A program made the position numbers and the translations under genes. Positions 44,835 to 59,015 of a stretch of DNA of 64,000 nt are shown here, piece by piece; positions within the stretch are counted from its first letter, which is position 1; each line of letters opens with the position of its first letter. The DNA comes from Coriaria nepalensis (lineage: Eukaryota > Streptophyta > Magnoliopsida > Cucurbitales > Coriariaceae): positions 5,029,501-5,093,500 of the forward strand of contig CP114498.1 of NCBI GenBank assembly GCA_027186245.1, read 5' to 3'. The notes under the pieces were generated by a model. The model did no database searches. It was not told the DNA's origin and saw nothing but the letters and a program-made list of their open reading frames with translations.

Positions 44835-45272
44835 TTTGTTTTTTTTTTTAAAGGTAAGCGTATATTTCTGAAAAACCAATTACAGGCACACGGTGAGCAA
44901 GCTCACAGTAGAAAAAAATAAAAATAAATAAAAGAATACAACAGCCTAAAAAGGCAACCAATACCTAGAACAAACCAACCTAAAACAAAAGCGGCTAAAG
45001 AAGCCAAAACAATCTACACTGCGGTAACCCAATGGAGGTCACAAGAGAAACTTCTCCCCTAACAAGAGAAAAGGAAAAGAACCATAAGAGTAAGAAGACC
45101 GGGGACAACCCTATTACAAAAACAACCAAGGGGCATAACCCAAGGTGGTCACTAGGAGGACCACCAGCCAACCTAACCTGGGGTGAAAAAACCCCCTTTG
45201 GGTGAAAAACCCAAGGTGGCCACTAGAGGGACCGCTACCCATCATCAAAAGATGTACACATCACAAAGCAAA
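44835..45272 (-). mobile_element. LINE tail copy 5 (short form)
   Basis: Stops at aaagcaaa and joins satellite tagaactc directly, losing about 130 bp of LINE and the right target repeat. Has gcggctaaag, shared only with copy 10. Confidence 0.9.
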
Positions 45273-46335
45273 TAGAACTCATTCGAATTGCTTTCAAATG
45301 GTTTAGCAACTTGAAGCGACGCGTTGACATGATTTTGAGGTAAAACATATGCAAAATTCCCTTTAATAGAAGATCATTTCCAAGTTATGTATGAAAGTCG
45401 TGTTTAAATTGCGAAAATGGAATTCGTCCGAATTGCTTCCGAATGGGTTATTGACTTGAAGTGACTCATTGAAATGTCTTTAAGGTTAAGCAAATGCACA
45501 CTTCCCTTCAATAGATCATTTCAAGTTATGCACGAAAGTCATGTTTGATTTGCGAAAATAGAATTCGGTCAAAAGTGACTCATTGACTGGAAGTGACTCA
45601 TTTACATGATCTTGAGGTAAAACATATCCACACTTCCCTTCAATAGATTAATTCCTTGTTATGCATGAAAGTCGTGTTTTGAGTCAAAAAATAAAATTCG
45701 CTCGAATTGCTTCGAAATAGTTTATGGATTTGAAGTTAGTCATTGATATAATTTTGAGGTTAAACAAATTCACACTTCCCTTCAATAGATCATTCCCAAG
45801 TTATGTATGAAAGTTGTGTTTGAAGTGCGAAAATAGAACTCATTCGAATTGCTTTCAAATGGTTTAGCGACTTGAAGCGACGCGTTCACATGATTTTGAG
45901 GTAAAACATATGCAAAATTCCCTTTAATAGAAGATCATTTCCAAGTTATGTATGAAAGTCGTGTTTAAATTGCAAAAATAGAATTCGGTCAAAAGTGACT
46001 CATTGACTGGAAGTGACTCATTTACATGATCTTGAGGTAAAACAAATCCACACTTCCCTTCAATAGATTAATTCCTTGTTATGCGTGAAAGTCGTGTTTT
46101 GAGTCAAAAAATAAAATTCGCTCGAATTGCTTCCAAGTAGTTTATGGATTTGAAGTTAGTCATTGATATAATTTTGAGGTTAAACTAATTCACACTTCCC
46201 TTCAATAGATCATTTCCAAGTCATGCACGAAGTTCATGTTTGAAGTGCGAATTGCTTTCGAATAGTCTGGTGACTTGAAGGGACTCATTGACATGATGTT
46301 GAGGTAAAACAAATGCACACTTCCCATCAATAGAT

Positions 46336-46906
46336 TTTGTTTTTTTTTTTTTGAAAGGTAAGCGTATATTTCTGAAAAACCAATTACAGGCACACGGTGA
46401 GCAAGCTCACAGTAGAAAAAAATAAAAATAAATAAAAGAATACAACAGCCTTAAAAGGCAACCCATACCTAGAACAAACCAACCTCAAACAAAAGCGGCA
46501 AAAGAAGCCAAAACAATCTACACTGGGGTAACCCAATGGAGGTCACAAGAGAAACCTCTCCCCTAACAAGAGAAAAGGAAAAGAACCATAAGAGTAAGAA
46601 GACCGGGGACAACCCTATTACAAAAACAACCAAGGGGCATAACCCAAGGTGGTCACTAGGAGGACCACCAGCCAACCTAACCTGGGGTGAAAAAACCCCC
46701 TTTGGGTGAAAAACCCAAGGTGGCCACTAGAGGGACCGCTACCCATCATCAAAAGATGTACACATCACAAAGCAAAGGGGCATACCCCAGTGTGCCCTCT
46801 CAACCAGGGCCACTATCCACATATAAAACATATAAGCAACGAAACTTAGAGTGATCGTCCAGGGGGTCATAACCCACCATCACACAAAATAATCAAGAAA
46901 AAAATA
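46336..46906 (-). mobile_element. LINE tail copy 6 (long form, gaaagg type)
   Basis: Carries a private change cagccttaaaagg near 46447, and its right flank reads cctatcaat. Confidence 0.9.
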
Positions 46907-49011
46907 CCTATCAATAGATCATTTCCAAGTTATGCACAAAAGTCGTATTTGAAGTGAGAAAATATAATTCCCTCGAATTATTTTCAAATGGTTTAGTGAT
47001 TTGAAAGACCCGTTGACATGATTTTGAGGTGAATCAAATACATATTTCCCTTCAATAGATAATTTCCAAGTTACGCATGAAAGTCATGTCTGAAGTACGT
47101 AAATAGAATTCGTTCCAATTATTTTCAAATGGTTTATTGGCTCGAATGGACCAATTGACACGATTTTGAGGTTCAACAAATGCATACTTCCTTTCAATAG
47201 ATCATTTGCAAGTTATGCACGAAAGTTGTGTTTGAAGTGCGAAAATAGAATTCACTCGAATTGCTTTCAAATGGTTTAGCGACTTGAAGGGACTCGTTGA
47301 CATGATTTTGAGGTAAAACATATGCACAATTCCCTTTAATAGATCATTTCCAAGTTATGTATGAAAGTTGTGTTTGAAGTGCGAAAATAGAACTCATTCG
47401 AATTGCTTTCAAATGGTTTAGCGACTTGAAGCGACGCGTTGACATGATTTTGAGGTAAAACATATGCACAATTCCCTTTAATAGAAGATCATTTCGAAGT
47501 TATGTATGAAAGTCGTGTTTAAATTGCGAACATGGAATTCGTCCGAATTGCTTCCGAATGGGTTATTGACTTGAAGTGACTCATTGCAATGTCTTTAAGG
47601 TTAAGCAAATGCACACTTCCCTTCAATAGATCATTTCAAGTTATGCACGAAAGTCATGTTTGAAGTGCGAAAATAGAATTCGGTCAAAAGTGACTCATTG
47701 AATGGAAGTAACTCATTTACATGATCTTGAGGTAAAACAAATCCACACTTCCCTTCAATAGATTAATTCCTTGTTATGCATGAAAGTCGTGTTTTGAGTC
47801 GAAAAATAAAATTCGCTCGAATTGCTTCGAAATAGTTTATGGATTTGAAGTTAGTCATTGATATAATTTTGAGGTTAAACAAATTCACACTTCCCTTCAA
47901 TAGATCATTCCCAAGTTATGTATGAAAGTTGTGTTTGAAGTGCGAAAATAGAACTCATTCGAATTGCTTTCAAATGGTTTAGCGACTTGAAGCGACGCGT
48001 TGACATGATTTTGAGGTAAAACATATGCAAAATTCCCTTTAATAGAAGATCATTTCCAAGTTATGTATGAAAGTCGTGTTTAAATTGCGAAAATGGAATT
48101 CGTCCGAATTGCTTCCGAATGGGTTATTGACTTGAAGTGACTCATTGAAATGTCTTTAAGGTTAAGCAAATGCACACTTCCCTTCAATAGATCATTTCAA
48201 GTTATGCACGAAAGTCATGTTTGATTTGCGAAAATAGAATTCGGTCAAAAGTGTCTCATTGACTGGAAGTGACTCATTTACATGATCTTGAGGTAAAACA
48301 TATCCACACTTCCCTTCAATAGATTAATTCCTTGTTATGCATGAAAGTCGTGTTTTGAGTCAAAAAATAAAATTCGCTCGAATTGCTTCGAAATAGTTTA
48401 TGGATTTGAAGTTAGTCATTGATATAATTTTGAGGTTAAACAAATTCACACTTCCCTTCAATAGATCATTCCCAAGTTATGTATGAAAGTTGTGTTTGAA
48501 GTGCGAAAATAGAACTCATTCGAATTGCTTTCAAATGGTTTAGCGACTTGAAGCGACACGTTCACATGATTTTGAGGTAAAACATATGCAAAATTCCCTT
48601 TAATAGAAGATCATTTCCAAGTTATGTATGAAAGTCGTGTTTAAATTGCAAAAATAGAATTCGGTCAAAAGTGACTCATTGACTGGAAGTGACTCATTTA
48701 CATGATCTTGAGGTAAAACAAATCCACACTTCCCTTCAATAGATTAATTCCTTGTTATGCGTGAAAGTCGTGTTTTGAGTCAAAAAATAAAATTCGCTCG
48801 AATTGCTTCCAAGTAGTTTATGGATTTGAAGTTAGTCATTGATATAATTTTGAGGTTAAACTAATTCACACTTCCCTTCAATAGATCATTTCCAAGTCAT
48901 GCACGAAGTTCATGTTTGAAGTGCGAATTGCTTTCGAATAGTCTGGTGACTTGAAGGGACTCATTGACATGATGTTGAGGTAAAACAAATGCACACTTCC
49001 CATCAATAGAT

Positions 49012-49451
49012 TTTGTTTTTTTTTTTTTAAAGGTAAGCGTATATTTCTGAAAAACCAATTACAGGCACACGGTGAGCAAGCTCACAGTAGAAAAAAATAA
49101 AAATAAATAAAAGAATACAACAGCCTAAAAAGGCAACCAATACCTAGAACAAACCAACCTAAAACAAAAGCGGCAAAAGAAGCCAAAACAATCTACACTG
49201 GGGTAACCCAATGGAGGTCACAAGAGAAACTTCTCCCTTAACAAGAGAAAAGGGAAAGAACCATAAGAGTAAGAAGACCGGGGACAACCCTATTACAAAA
49301 ACAACCAAGGGGCATAACCCAAGGTGGTCACTAGGAGGACCACCAGCCAACCTAACCTGGGGTGAAAAAACCCCCTTTGGGTGAAAAACCCAAGGTGGCC
49401 ACTAGAGGGACCGCTACCCATCATCAAAAGATGTACACATCACAAAGCAAA
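49012..49451 (-). mobile_element. LINE tail copy 7 (short form)
   Basis: Has ctcccttaac and agggaaag, shared with copies 11 and 16. Satellite upstream has the rare gtgtctcatt and gcgacacg variants also found 6,809 bp later. Confidence 0.9.
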
Positions 49452-50514
49452 TAGAACTCATTCGAATTGCTTTCAAATGGTTTAGCAACTTGAAGCGACG
49501 CGTTGACATGATTTTGAGGTAAAACGTATGCAAAATTCCCTTTAATAGAAGATCATTTCCAAGTTATGTATGAAAGTCGTGTTTAAATTGCGAAAATGGA
49601 ATTCGTCCGAATTGCTTCCGAATGGGTTATTGACTTGAAGTGACTCATTGAAATGTCTTTAAGGTTAAGCAAATGCACACTTCCCTTCAATAGATCATTT
49701 CAAGTTATGCACGAAAGTCATGTTTGATTTGCGAAAATAGAATTCGGTCAAAAGTGACTCATTGACTGGAAGTGACTCATTTACATGATCTTGAGGTAAA
49801 ACATATCCACACTTCCCTTCAATAGATTAATTCCTTGTTATGCATGAAAGTCGTGTTTTGAGTCAAAAAATAAAATTCGCTCGAATTGCTTCGAAATAGT
49901 TTATGGATTTGAAGTTAGTCATTGATATAATTTTGAGGTTAAACAAATTCACACTTCCCTTCAATAGATCATTCCCAAGTTATGTATGAAAGTTGTGTTT
50001 GAAGTGCGAAAATAGAACTCATTCGAATTGCTTTCAAATGGTTTAGCGACTTGAAGCGACGCGTTCACATGATTTTGAGGTAAAACATATGCAAAATTCC
50101 CTTTAATAGAAGATCATTTCCAAGTTATGTATGAAAGTCGTGTTTAAATTGCAAAAATAGAATTCGGTCAAAAGTGACTCATTGACTGGAAGTGACTCAT
50201 TTACATGATCTTGAGGTAAAACAAATCCACACTTCCCTTCAATAGATTAATTCCTTGTTATGCGTGAAAGTCGTGTTTTGAGTCAAAAAATAAAATTCGC
50301 TCGAATTGCTTCCAAGTAGTTTATGGATTTGAAGTTAGTCATTGATATAATTTTGAGGTTAAACTAATTCACACTTCCCTTCAATAGATCATTTCCAAGT
50401 CATGCACGAAGTTCATGTTTGAAGTGCGAATTGCTTTCGAATAGTCTGGTGACTTGAAGGGACTCATTGACATGATGTTGAGGTAAAACAAATGCACACT
50501 TCCCATCAATAGAT

Positions 50515-51085
50515 TTTGTTTTTTTTTTTTTGAAAGGTAAGCGTATATTTCTGAAAAACCAATTACAGGCACACGGTGAGCAAGCTCACAGTAGAAAAAA
50601 ATAAAAATAAATAAAAGAATACAACAGCCTAAAAAGGCAACCCATACCTAGAACAAACCAACCTCAAACAAAAGCGGCAAAAGAAGCCAAAACAATCTAC
50701 ACTGGGGTAACCCAATGGAGGTCACAAGAGAAACCTCTCCCCTAACAAGAGAAAAGGAAAAGAACCATAAGAGTAAGAAGACCGGGGACAACCCTATTAC
50801 AAAAACAACCAAGGGGCATAACCCAAGGTGGTCACTAGGAGGACCACCAGCCAACCTAACCTGGGGTGAAAAAACCCCCTTTGGGTGAAAAACCCAAGGT
50901 GGCCACTAGAGGGACCGCTACCCATCATTAAAAGATGTACACATCACAAAGCAAAGGGGCATACCCCAGTGTGCCCTCTCAACCAGGGCCACTATCCACA
51001 TATAAAACATATAAGCAACGAAACTTAGAGTGATCGTCCAGGGGGTCATAACCCACCATCACACAAAATAATCAAGAAAAAAATA
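50515..51085 (-). mobile_element. LINE tail copy 8 (long form, gaaagg type)
   Basis: Positioned 9,485 bp after copy 3 and 4,179 bp after copy 6. Private change catcattaaaag near 50929. Confidence 0.9.
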
Positions 51086-52629
51086 CCCATCAATAGATCA
51101 TTTCCAAGTTATGCACAAAAGTCGTATTTGAAGTGAGAAAATATAATTCCCTCGAATTATTTTCAAATGGTTTAGTGATTTGAAAGACCCGTTGACATGA
51201 TTTTGAGGTGAATCAAATACATATTTCCCTTCAATAGATAATTTCCAAGTTACGCATGAAAGTCATGTCTGAAGTACGTAAATAGAATTCGTTCCAATTA
51301 TTTTCAAATGGTTTATTGGCTCGAATGGACCAATTGACACGATTTTGAGGTTCAACAAATGCATACTTCCTTTCAATAGATCATTTGCAAGTTATGCACG
51401 AAAGTTGTGTTTGAAGTGCGAAAATAGAATTCACTCGAATTGCTTTCAAATGGTTTAGCGACTTGAAGGGACTCGTTGACATGATTTTGAGGTAAAACAT
51501 ATGCACAATTCCCTTTAATAGATCATTTCCAAGTTATGTATGAAAGTTGTGTTTGAAGTGCGAAAATAGAACTCATTCGAATTGCTTTCAAATGGTTTAG
51601 CGACTTGAAGCGACGCGTTGACATGATTTTGAGGTAAAACATATGCACAATTCCCTTTAATAGAAGATCATTTCGAAGTTATGTATGAAAGTCGTGTTTA
51701 AATTGCGAACATGGAATTCGTCCGAATTGCTTCCGAATGGGTTATTGACTTGAAGTGACTCATTGCAATGTCTTTAAGGTTAAGCAAATGCACACTTCCC
51801 TTCAATAGATCATTTCAAGTTATGCACGAAAGTCATGTTTGAAGTGCGAAAATAGAATTCGGTCAAAAGTGACTCATTGAATGGAAGTGACTCATTTACA
51901 TGATCTTGAGGTAAAACAAATCCACACTTCCCTTCAATAGATTAATTCCTTGTTATGCATGAAAGTCGTGTTTTGAGTCGAAAAATAAAATTCGCTCGAA
52001 TTGCTTCGAAATAGTTTATGGATTTGAAGTTAGTCATTGATATAATTTTGAGGTTAAACAAATTCACACTTCCCTTCAATAGATCATTCCCAAGTTATGT
52101 ACGAAAGTTGTGTTTGAAGTGCGAAAATAGAACTCATTCGAATTGCTTTCAAATGGTTTAGCGACTTGAAGCGACGCGTTGACATGATTTTGAGGTAAAA
52201 CATATGCAAAATTCCCTTTAATAGAAGATCATTTCCAAGTTATGTATGAAAGTCGTGTTTAAATTGCAAAAATAGAATTCGGTCAAAAGTGACTCATTGA
52301 CTGGAAGTGACTCATTTACATGATCTTGAGGTAAAACAAATCCACACTTCCCTTCAATAGGTTAATTCCTTGTTATGCATGAAAGTCGTGTTTTGAGTCA
52401 AAAAATAAAATTCGCTCGAATTGCTTCCAAGTAGTTTATGGATTTGAAGTTAGTCATTGATATAATTTTGAGGTTAAACTAATTCACACTTCCCTTCAAT
52501 AGATCATTTCCAAGTCATGCACGAAGTTCATGTTTGAAGTGCGAATTGCTTTCGAATAGTCTGGTGACTTGAAGGGACTCATTGACACGATGTTGAGGTA
52601 AAACAAATGCACACTTCCCATCAATAGAT

Positions 52630-53200
52630 TTTGTTTTTTTTTTTAAAGGTAAGCGTATATTTCTGAAAAACCAATTACAGGCACACGGTGAGCAAGCTCA
52701 CAGTAGAAAAAAAATAAAAATAAATAAAAGAATACAACAGCCTAAAAAGGCAACCAATACCTAGAACAAACCAACCTAAAACAAAAGCGGCAAAAGAAGC
52801 CAAAACAATCTACACTGCGGTAACCCAATGGAGGTCACAAGAGAAACTTCTCCCCTAACAAGAGAAAAGGAAAAGAACCATAAGAGTAAGAAGACCGGGG
52901 ACAACCCTATTACAAAAACAACCAAGGGGCATAACCCAAGGTGGTCACTAGGAGGACCACCAGCCAACCTAACCTGAGGTGAAAAAACCCCCTTTGGGTG
53001 AAAAACCCAAGGTGGCCACTAGAGGGACCGCTACCCATCATCAAAAGATGTACACATCACAAAGCAAAGGGGCATACCCCAGTGTGCCCTCTCAACCAGG
53101 GCCACTATCCACATATAAAACATATAAGCAACGAAACTTAGAGTGATCGTCCAGGGGGTCATAACCCACCATAACACAAAATAATCAAGAAAAAAAAATA
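52630..53200 (-). mobile_element. LINE tail copy 9 (long form)
   Basis: Repeats copy 4 at +9,485 with the shared cctgaggtg variant near 52972. Confidence 0.9.
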
Positions 53201-54319
53201 CCCATCAATAGATCATTTCTTATGCACAAAAGTCGTATTTGAAGTGAGAAAATATAATTCCCTCGAATTATTTTCAAATGGTTTAGTGACTTGAAAGACC
53301 CGTTGACATGATTTTGAGGTGAATCAAATACATATTTCCCTTCAATAGATAATTTCCAAGTTACGCATGAAAGTCATGTCTGAAGTACGTAAATAGAATT
53401 CGTTCCAATTATTTTCAAATGTTTATTGGCTCGAATGGACCAATTGACGTGATTTTGAGGTTCAACAAATGCATACTTCCTTTCAATAGATCATTTGCAA
53501 CTTATGCACGAAAGTTGTGTTTGAAGTGCGAAAATAGAATTCACTCGAATTGCTTTCAAATGGTTTAGCGACTTGAAGGGACTCGTTGACATGATTTTGA
53601 GGTAAAACATATGCACAATTCCCTTTAATAGATCATTTCCAAGTTATGTATGAAAGTTGTGTTTGAAGTGCGAAAATAGAACTCATTCGAATTGCTTTCA
53701 AATGGTTTAGCGACTTGAAGCGACGCGTTGACATGATTTTGAGGTAAAACATATGCAAAATTCCCTTTAATAGAAGATCATTTCCAAGTTATGTATGAAA
53801 GTCGTGTTTAAATTGCGAAAATGGAATTCGTCCGAATTGCTTCTAAATGGGTTATTGACTTGAAGTGACTCATTGAAATGTCTTTAAGGTTAAGCAAATG
53901 CACACTTCCCTTCAATAGATCATTTCAAGTTATGCACGAAAGTCATGTTTGAAGTGCGAAAATAGAATTCGGTCAAAAGTGACTCATTGACTGGAACTGA
54001 CTCATTTACATGATCTTGAGGTAAAACAAATCCACACTTCCCTTCAATAGATTAATTCCTTGTTATGCATGAAAGTCGTGTTTTGAGTCAAAAAATAAAA
54101 TTCGCTCGAATTGCTTCCAAATAGTTTATGGATTTGAAGTTAGTCATTGATATAATTTTGAGGTTAAACAAATTCACACTTCCCTTCAATAGATCATTTC
54201 CAAGTCATGCACGAAGTTCATGTTTGAAGTGCGAATTGCTTTCGAATAGTCTGGTGACTTGAAGGGACTCATTGACACGATGTTGAGGTAAAACAAATGC
54301 ACACTTCCCATCAATAGAT

Positions 54320-54757
54320 TTTGTTTTTTTTTTTAAAGGTAAGCGTATATTTCTGAAAAACCAATTACAGGCACACGGTGAGCAAGCTCACAGTAGAAAA
54401 AAATAAAAATAAATAAAAGAATACAACAGCCTAAAAAGGCAACCAATACCTAGAACAAACCAACCTAAAACAAAAGCGGCTAAAGAAGCCAAAACAATCT
54501 ACACTGCGGTAACCCAATGGAGGTCACAAGAGAAACTTCTCCCCTAACAAGAGAAAAGGAAAAGAACCATAAGAGTAAGAAGACCGGGGACAACCCTATT
54601 ACAAAAACAACCAAGGGGCATAACCCAAGGTGGTCACTAGGAGGACCACCAGCCAACCTAACCTGGGGTGAAAAAACCCCCTTTGGGTGAAAAACCCAAG
54701 GTGGCCACTAGAGGGACCGCTACCCATCATCAAAAGATGTACACATCACAAAGCAAA
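54320..54757 (-). mobile_element. LINE tail copy 10 (short form)
   Basis: Repeats copy 5 at +9,485, including gcggctaaag. Confidence 0.9.
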
Positions 54758-55820
54758 TAGAACTCATTCGAATTGCTTTCAAATGGTTTAGCAACTTGAA
54801 GCGACGCGTTGACATGATTTTGAGGTAAAACATATGCAAAATTCCCTTTAATAGAAGATCATTTCCAAGTTATGTATGAAAGTCGTGTTTAAATTGCGAA
54901 AATGGAATTCGTCCGAATTGCTTCCGAATGGGTTATTGACTTGAAGTGACTCATTGAAATGTCTTTAAGGTTAAGCAAATGCACACTTCCCTTCAATAGA
55001 TCATTTCAAGTTATGCACGAAAGTCATGTTTGATTTGCGAAAATAGAATTCGGTCAAAAGTGTCTCATTGACTGGAAGTGACTCATTTACATGATCTTGA
55101 GGTAAAACATATCCACACTTCCCTTCAATAGATTAATTCCTTGTTATGCATGAAAGTCGTGTTTTGAGTCAAAAAATAAAATTCGCTCGAATTGCTTCGA
55201 AATAGTTTATGGATTTGAAGTTAGTCATTGATATAATTTTGAGGTTAAACAAATTCACACTTCCCTTCAATAGATCATTCCCAAGTTATGTATGAAAGTT
55301 GTGTTTGAAGTGCGAAAATAGAACTCATTCGAATTGCTTTCAAATGGTTTAGCGACTTGAAGCGACACGTTCACATGATTTTGAGGTAAAACATATGCAA
55401 AATTCCCTTTAATAGAAGATCATTTCCAAGTTATGTATGAAAGTCGTGTTTAAATTGCAAAAATAGAATTCGGTCAAAAGTGACTCATTGACTGGAAGTG
55501 ACTCATTTACATGATCTTGAGGTAAAACAAATCCACACTTCCCTTCAATAGATTAATTCCTTGTTATGCGTGAAAGTCGTGTTTTGAGTCAAAAAATAAA
55601 ATTCGCTCGAATTGCTTCCAAGTAGTTTATGGATTTGAAGTTAGTCATTGATATAATTTTGAGGTTAAACTAATTCACACTTCCCTTCAATAGATCATTT
55701 CCAAGTCATGCACGAAGTTCATGTTTGAAGTGCGAATTGCTTTCGAATAGTCTGGTGACTTGAAGGGACTCATTGACATGATGTTGAGGTAAAACAAATG
55801 CACACTTCCCATCAATAGAT

Positions 55821-56391
55821 TTTGTTTTTTTTTTTTTAAAGGTAAGCGTATATTTCTGAAAAACCAATTACAGGCACACGGTGAGCAAGCTCACAGTAGA
55901 AAAAAATAAAAATAAATAAAAGAATACAACAGCCTAAAAAGGCAACCAATACCTAGAACAAACCAACCTAAAACAAAAGCGGCAAAAGAAGCCAAAACAA
56001 TCTACACTGGGGTAACCCAATGGAGGTCACAAGAGAAACTTCTCCCTTAACAAGAGAAAAGGGAAAGAACCATAAGAGTAAGAAGACCGGGGACAACCCT
56101 ATTACAAAAACAACCAAGGGGCATAACCCAAGGTGGTCACTAGGAGGACCACCAGCCAACCTAACCTGGGGTGAAAAAACCCCCTTTGGGTGAAAAACCC
56201 AAGGTGGCCACTAGAGGGACCGCTACCCATCATCAAAAGATGTACACATCACAAAGCAAAGGGGCATACCCCAGTGTGCCCTCTCAACCAGGGCCACTAT
56301 CCACATATAAAACATATAAGCAACGAAACTTAGAGTGATCGTCCAGGGGGTCATAACCCACCATAACACAAAATAATCAAGAAAAAAAATA
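55821..56391 (-). mobile_element. LINE tail copy 11 (long form)
   Basis: Left part matches copy 7 (agggaaag), but the right part is long form: a recombinant of the two types, or the parent of the short one. Confidence 0.9.
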
Positions 56392-57514
56392 CCCATCAAT
56401 AGATCATTTCCAAGTTATGCACAAAAGTCGTATTTGAAGTGAGAAAATATAATTCCCTCGAATTATTTTCAAATGGTTTAGTGACTTGAAAGACCCGTTG
56501 ACATGATTTTGAGGTGAATCAAATACATATTTCCCTTCAATAGATAATTTCCAAGTTACGCATGAAAGTCATGTCTGAAGTACGTAAATAGAATTCGTTC
56601 CAATTATTTTCAAATGTTTATTGGCTCGAATGGACCAATTGACGTGATTTTGAGGTTCAACAAATGCATACTTCCTTTCAATAGATCATTTGCAAGTTAT
56701 GCACGAAAGTTGTGTTTAAAGTGTGAAAATAGAATTCACTCGAATTGCTTTCAAATGGTTTAGCGACTTGAAGGGACTCGTTGACATGATTTTGAGGTAA
56801 AACATATGCACAATTCCCTTTAATAGATCATTTCCAAGTTATGTATGAAAGTTGTGTTTGAAGTGCGAAAATAGAACTCATTCGAATTGCTTTCAAATGG
56901 TTTAGCGACTTGAAGCGACGCGTTGACATGATTTTGAGGTAAAACATATGCAAAATTCCCTTTAATAGAAGATCATTTCCAAGTTATGTATGAAAGTCGT
57001 GTTTAAATTGCGAAAATGGAATTCGTCCGAATTGCTTCCAAATGGGTTATTGACTTGAAGTGACTCATTGAAATGTCTTTAAGGTTAAGCAAATGCACAC
57101 TTCCCTTCAATAGATCATTTCAAGTTATGCACGAAAGTCATGTTTGAAGTGCGAAAATAGAATTCGGTCAAAAGTGACTCATTGACTGGAAGTGACTCAT
57201 TTACATGATCTTGAGGTAAAACAAATCCACACTTCCCTTCAATAGATTAATTCCTTGTTATGCATGAAAGTCGTGTTTTGAGTCAAAAAATAAAATTCGC
57301 TCGAATTCCTTCCAAATAGTTTATGGATTTGAAGTTAGTCATTGATATAATTTTGAGGTTAAACAAATTCACACTTCCCTTCAATAGATCATTTCCAAGT
57401 CATGCACGAAGTTCATGTTTGAAGTGCGAATTGCTTTCGAATAGTCTGGTGACTTGAAGGGACTCATTGACACGATGTTGAGGTAAAACAAATGCACACT
57501 TCCCATCAATAGAT

Positions 57515-57952
57515 TTTGTTTTTTTTTTTAAAGGTAAGCGTATATTTCTGAAAAACCAATTACAGGCACACGGTGAGCAAGCTCACAGTAGAAAAAAATA
57601 AAAATAAATAAAAGAATACAACAGCCTAAAAAGGCAACCAATACCTAGAACAAACCAACCTAAAACAAAAGCGGCAAAAGAAGCCAAAACAATCTACACT
57701 GCGGTAACCCAATGGAGGTCACAAGAGAAACTTCTCCCCTAACAAGAGAAAAGGAAAAGAACCATAAGAGTAAGAAGACCGGGGACAACCCTATTACAAA
57801 AACAACCAAGGGGCATAACCCAAGGTGGTCACTAGGAGGACCACCAGCCAACCTAACCTGGGGTGAAAAAACCCCCTTTGGGTGAAAAACCCAAGGTGGC
57901 CACTAGAGGGACCGCTACCCATCATCAAAAGATGTACACATCACAAAGCAAA
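57515..57952 (-). mobile_element. LINE tail copy 12 (short form)
   Basis: First of four consecutive short-form units of about 1,502 bp. Keeps accgctaccc and cactgcgg. Confidence 0.9.
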
Positions 57953-59015
57953 TAGAACTCATTCGAATTGCTTTCAAATGGTTTAGCAACTTGAAGCAAC
58001 GCGTTGACATGATTTTGAGGTAAAACATATGCAAAATTCCCTTTAATAGAAGATCATTTCCAAGTTATGTATGAAAGTCGTGTTTAAATTGCGAAAATGG
58101 AATTCGTCCGAATTGCTTCCGAATGGGTTATTGACTTGAAGTGACTCATTGAAATGTCTTTAAGGTTAAGCAAATGCACACTTCCCTTCAATAGATCATT
58201 TCAAGTTATGCACGAAAGTCATGTTTGATTTGCGAAAATAGAATTCGGTCAAAAGTGACTCATTGACTGGAAGTGACTCATTTACATGATCTTGAGGTAA
58301 AACAAATCCACACTTCCCTTCAATAGATTAATTCGTTGTTATGGATGAAAGTCGTGTTTTGAGTCAAAAAATAAAATTCGCTCGAATTGCTTCGAAATAG
58401 TTTATGGATTTGAAGTTAGTCATTGATATAATTTTGAGGTTAAACAAATTCACACTTCCCTTCAATAGATCATTCCCAAGTTATGTATGAAAGTTGTGTT
58501 TGAAATGCGAAAATAGAACTCATTCGAATTGCTTTCAAATGGTTTAGCGACTTGAAGCGACGCGTTGACATGATTTTGAGGTAAAACATATGCAAAATTC
58601 CCTTTAATAGAAGATCATTTCCAAGTTATGTATGAAAGTCGTGTTTAAATTGCAAAAATAGAATTCGGTCAAAAGTGACTCATTGACTGGAAGTGACTCA
58701 TTTACATGATCTTGAGGTAAAACAAATCCACACTTCCCTTCAATAGATTAATTCCTTGTTATGCGTGAAAGTCGTGTTTTGAGTCAAAAAATAAAATTCG
58801 CTCGAATTGCTTCCAAGTAGTTTATGGATTTGAAGTTAGTCATTGATATAATTTTGAGGTTAAACTAATTCACACTTCCCTTCAATAGATCATTTCCAAG
58901 TCATGCACGAAGTTCATGTTTGAAGTGCGAATTGCTTTCGAATAGTCTGGTGACTTGAAGGGACTCATTGACACGATGTTGAGGTAAAACAAATGCACAC
59001 TTCCCATCAATAGAT

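Larger units (their letters stand above)
40680..45270 (+). repeat. First copy of a 4.6-kb block duplicated 9,485 bp downstream
   Basis: Matches about 50165-54755. Shared rare variants include aataggttaatt (near 42872 and 52357), cctgaggtg, ggaactgactc (near 44509 and 53994) and gcggctaaag. The few differences noticed include gatcgtgcagg versus gatcgtccagg and tgcgtgaaag versus tgcatgaaag. Confidence 0.85.
50165..54755 (+). repeat. Second copy of the 9,485-bp-offset block
   Basis: Contains LINE tail copies 8, 9 and 10 in the same order and spacing (2,113 then 1,689) as copies 3, 4 and 5. Its left part around copy 8 is closer to copy 6, so the block itself is a mosaic. Confidence 0.85.
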
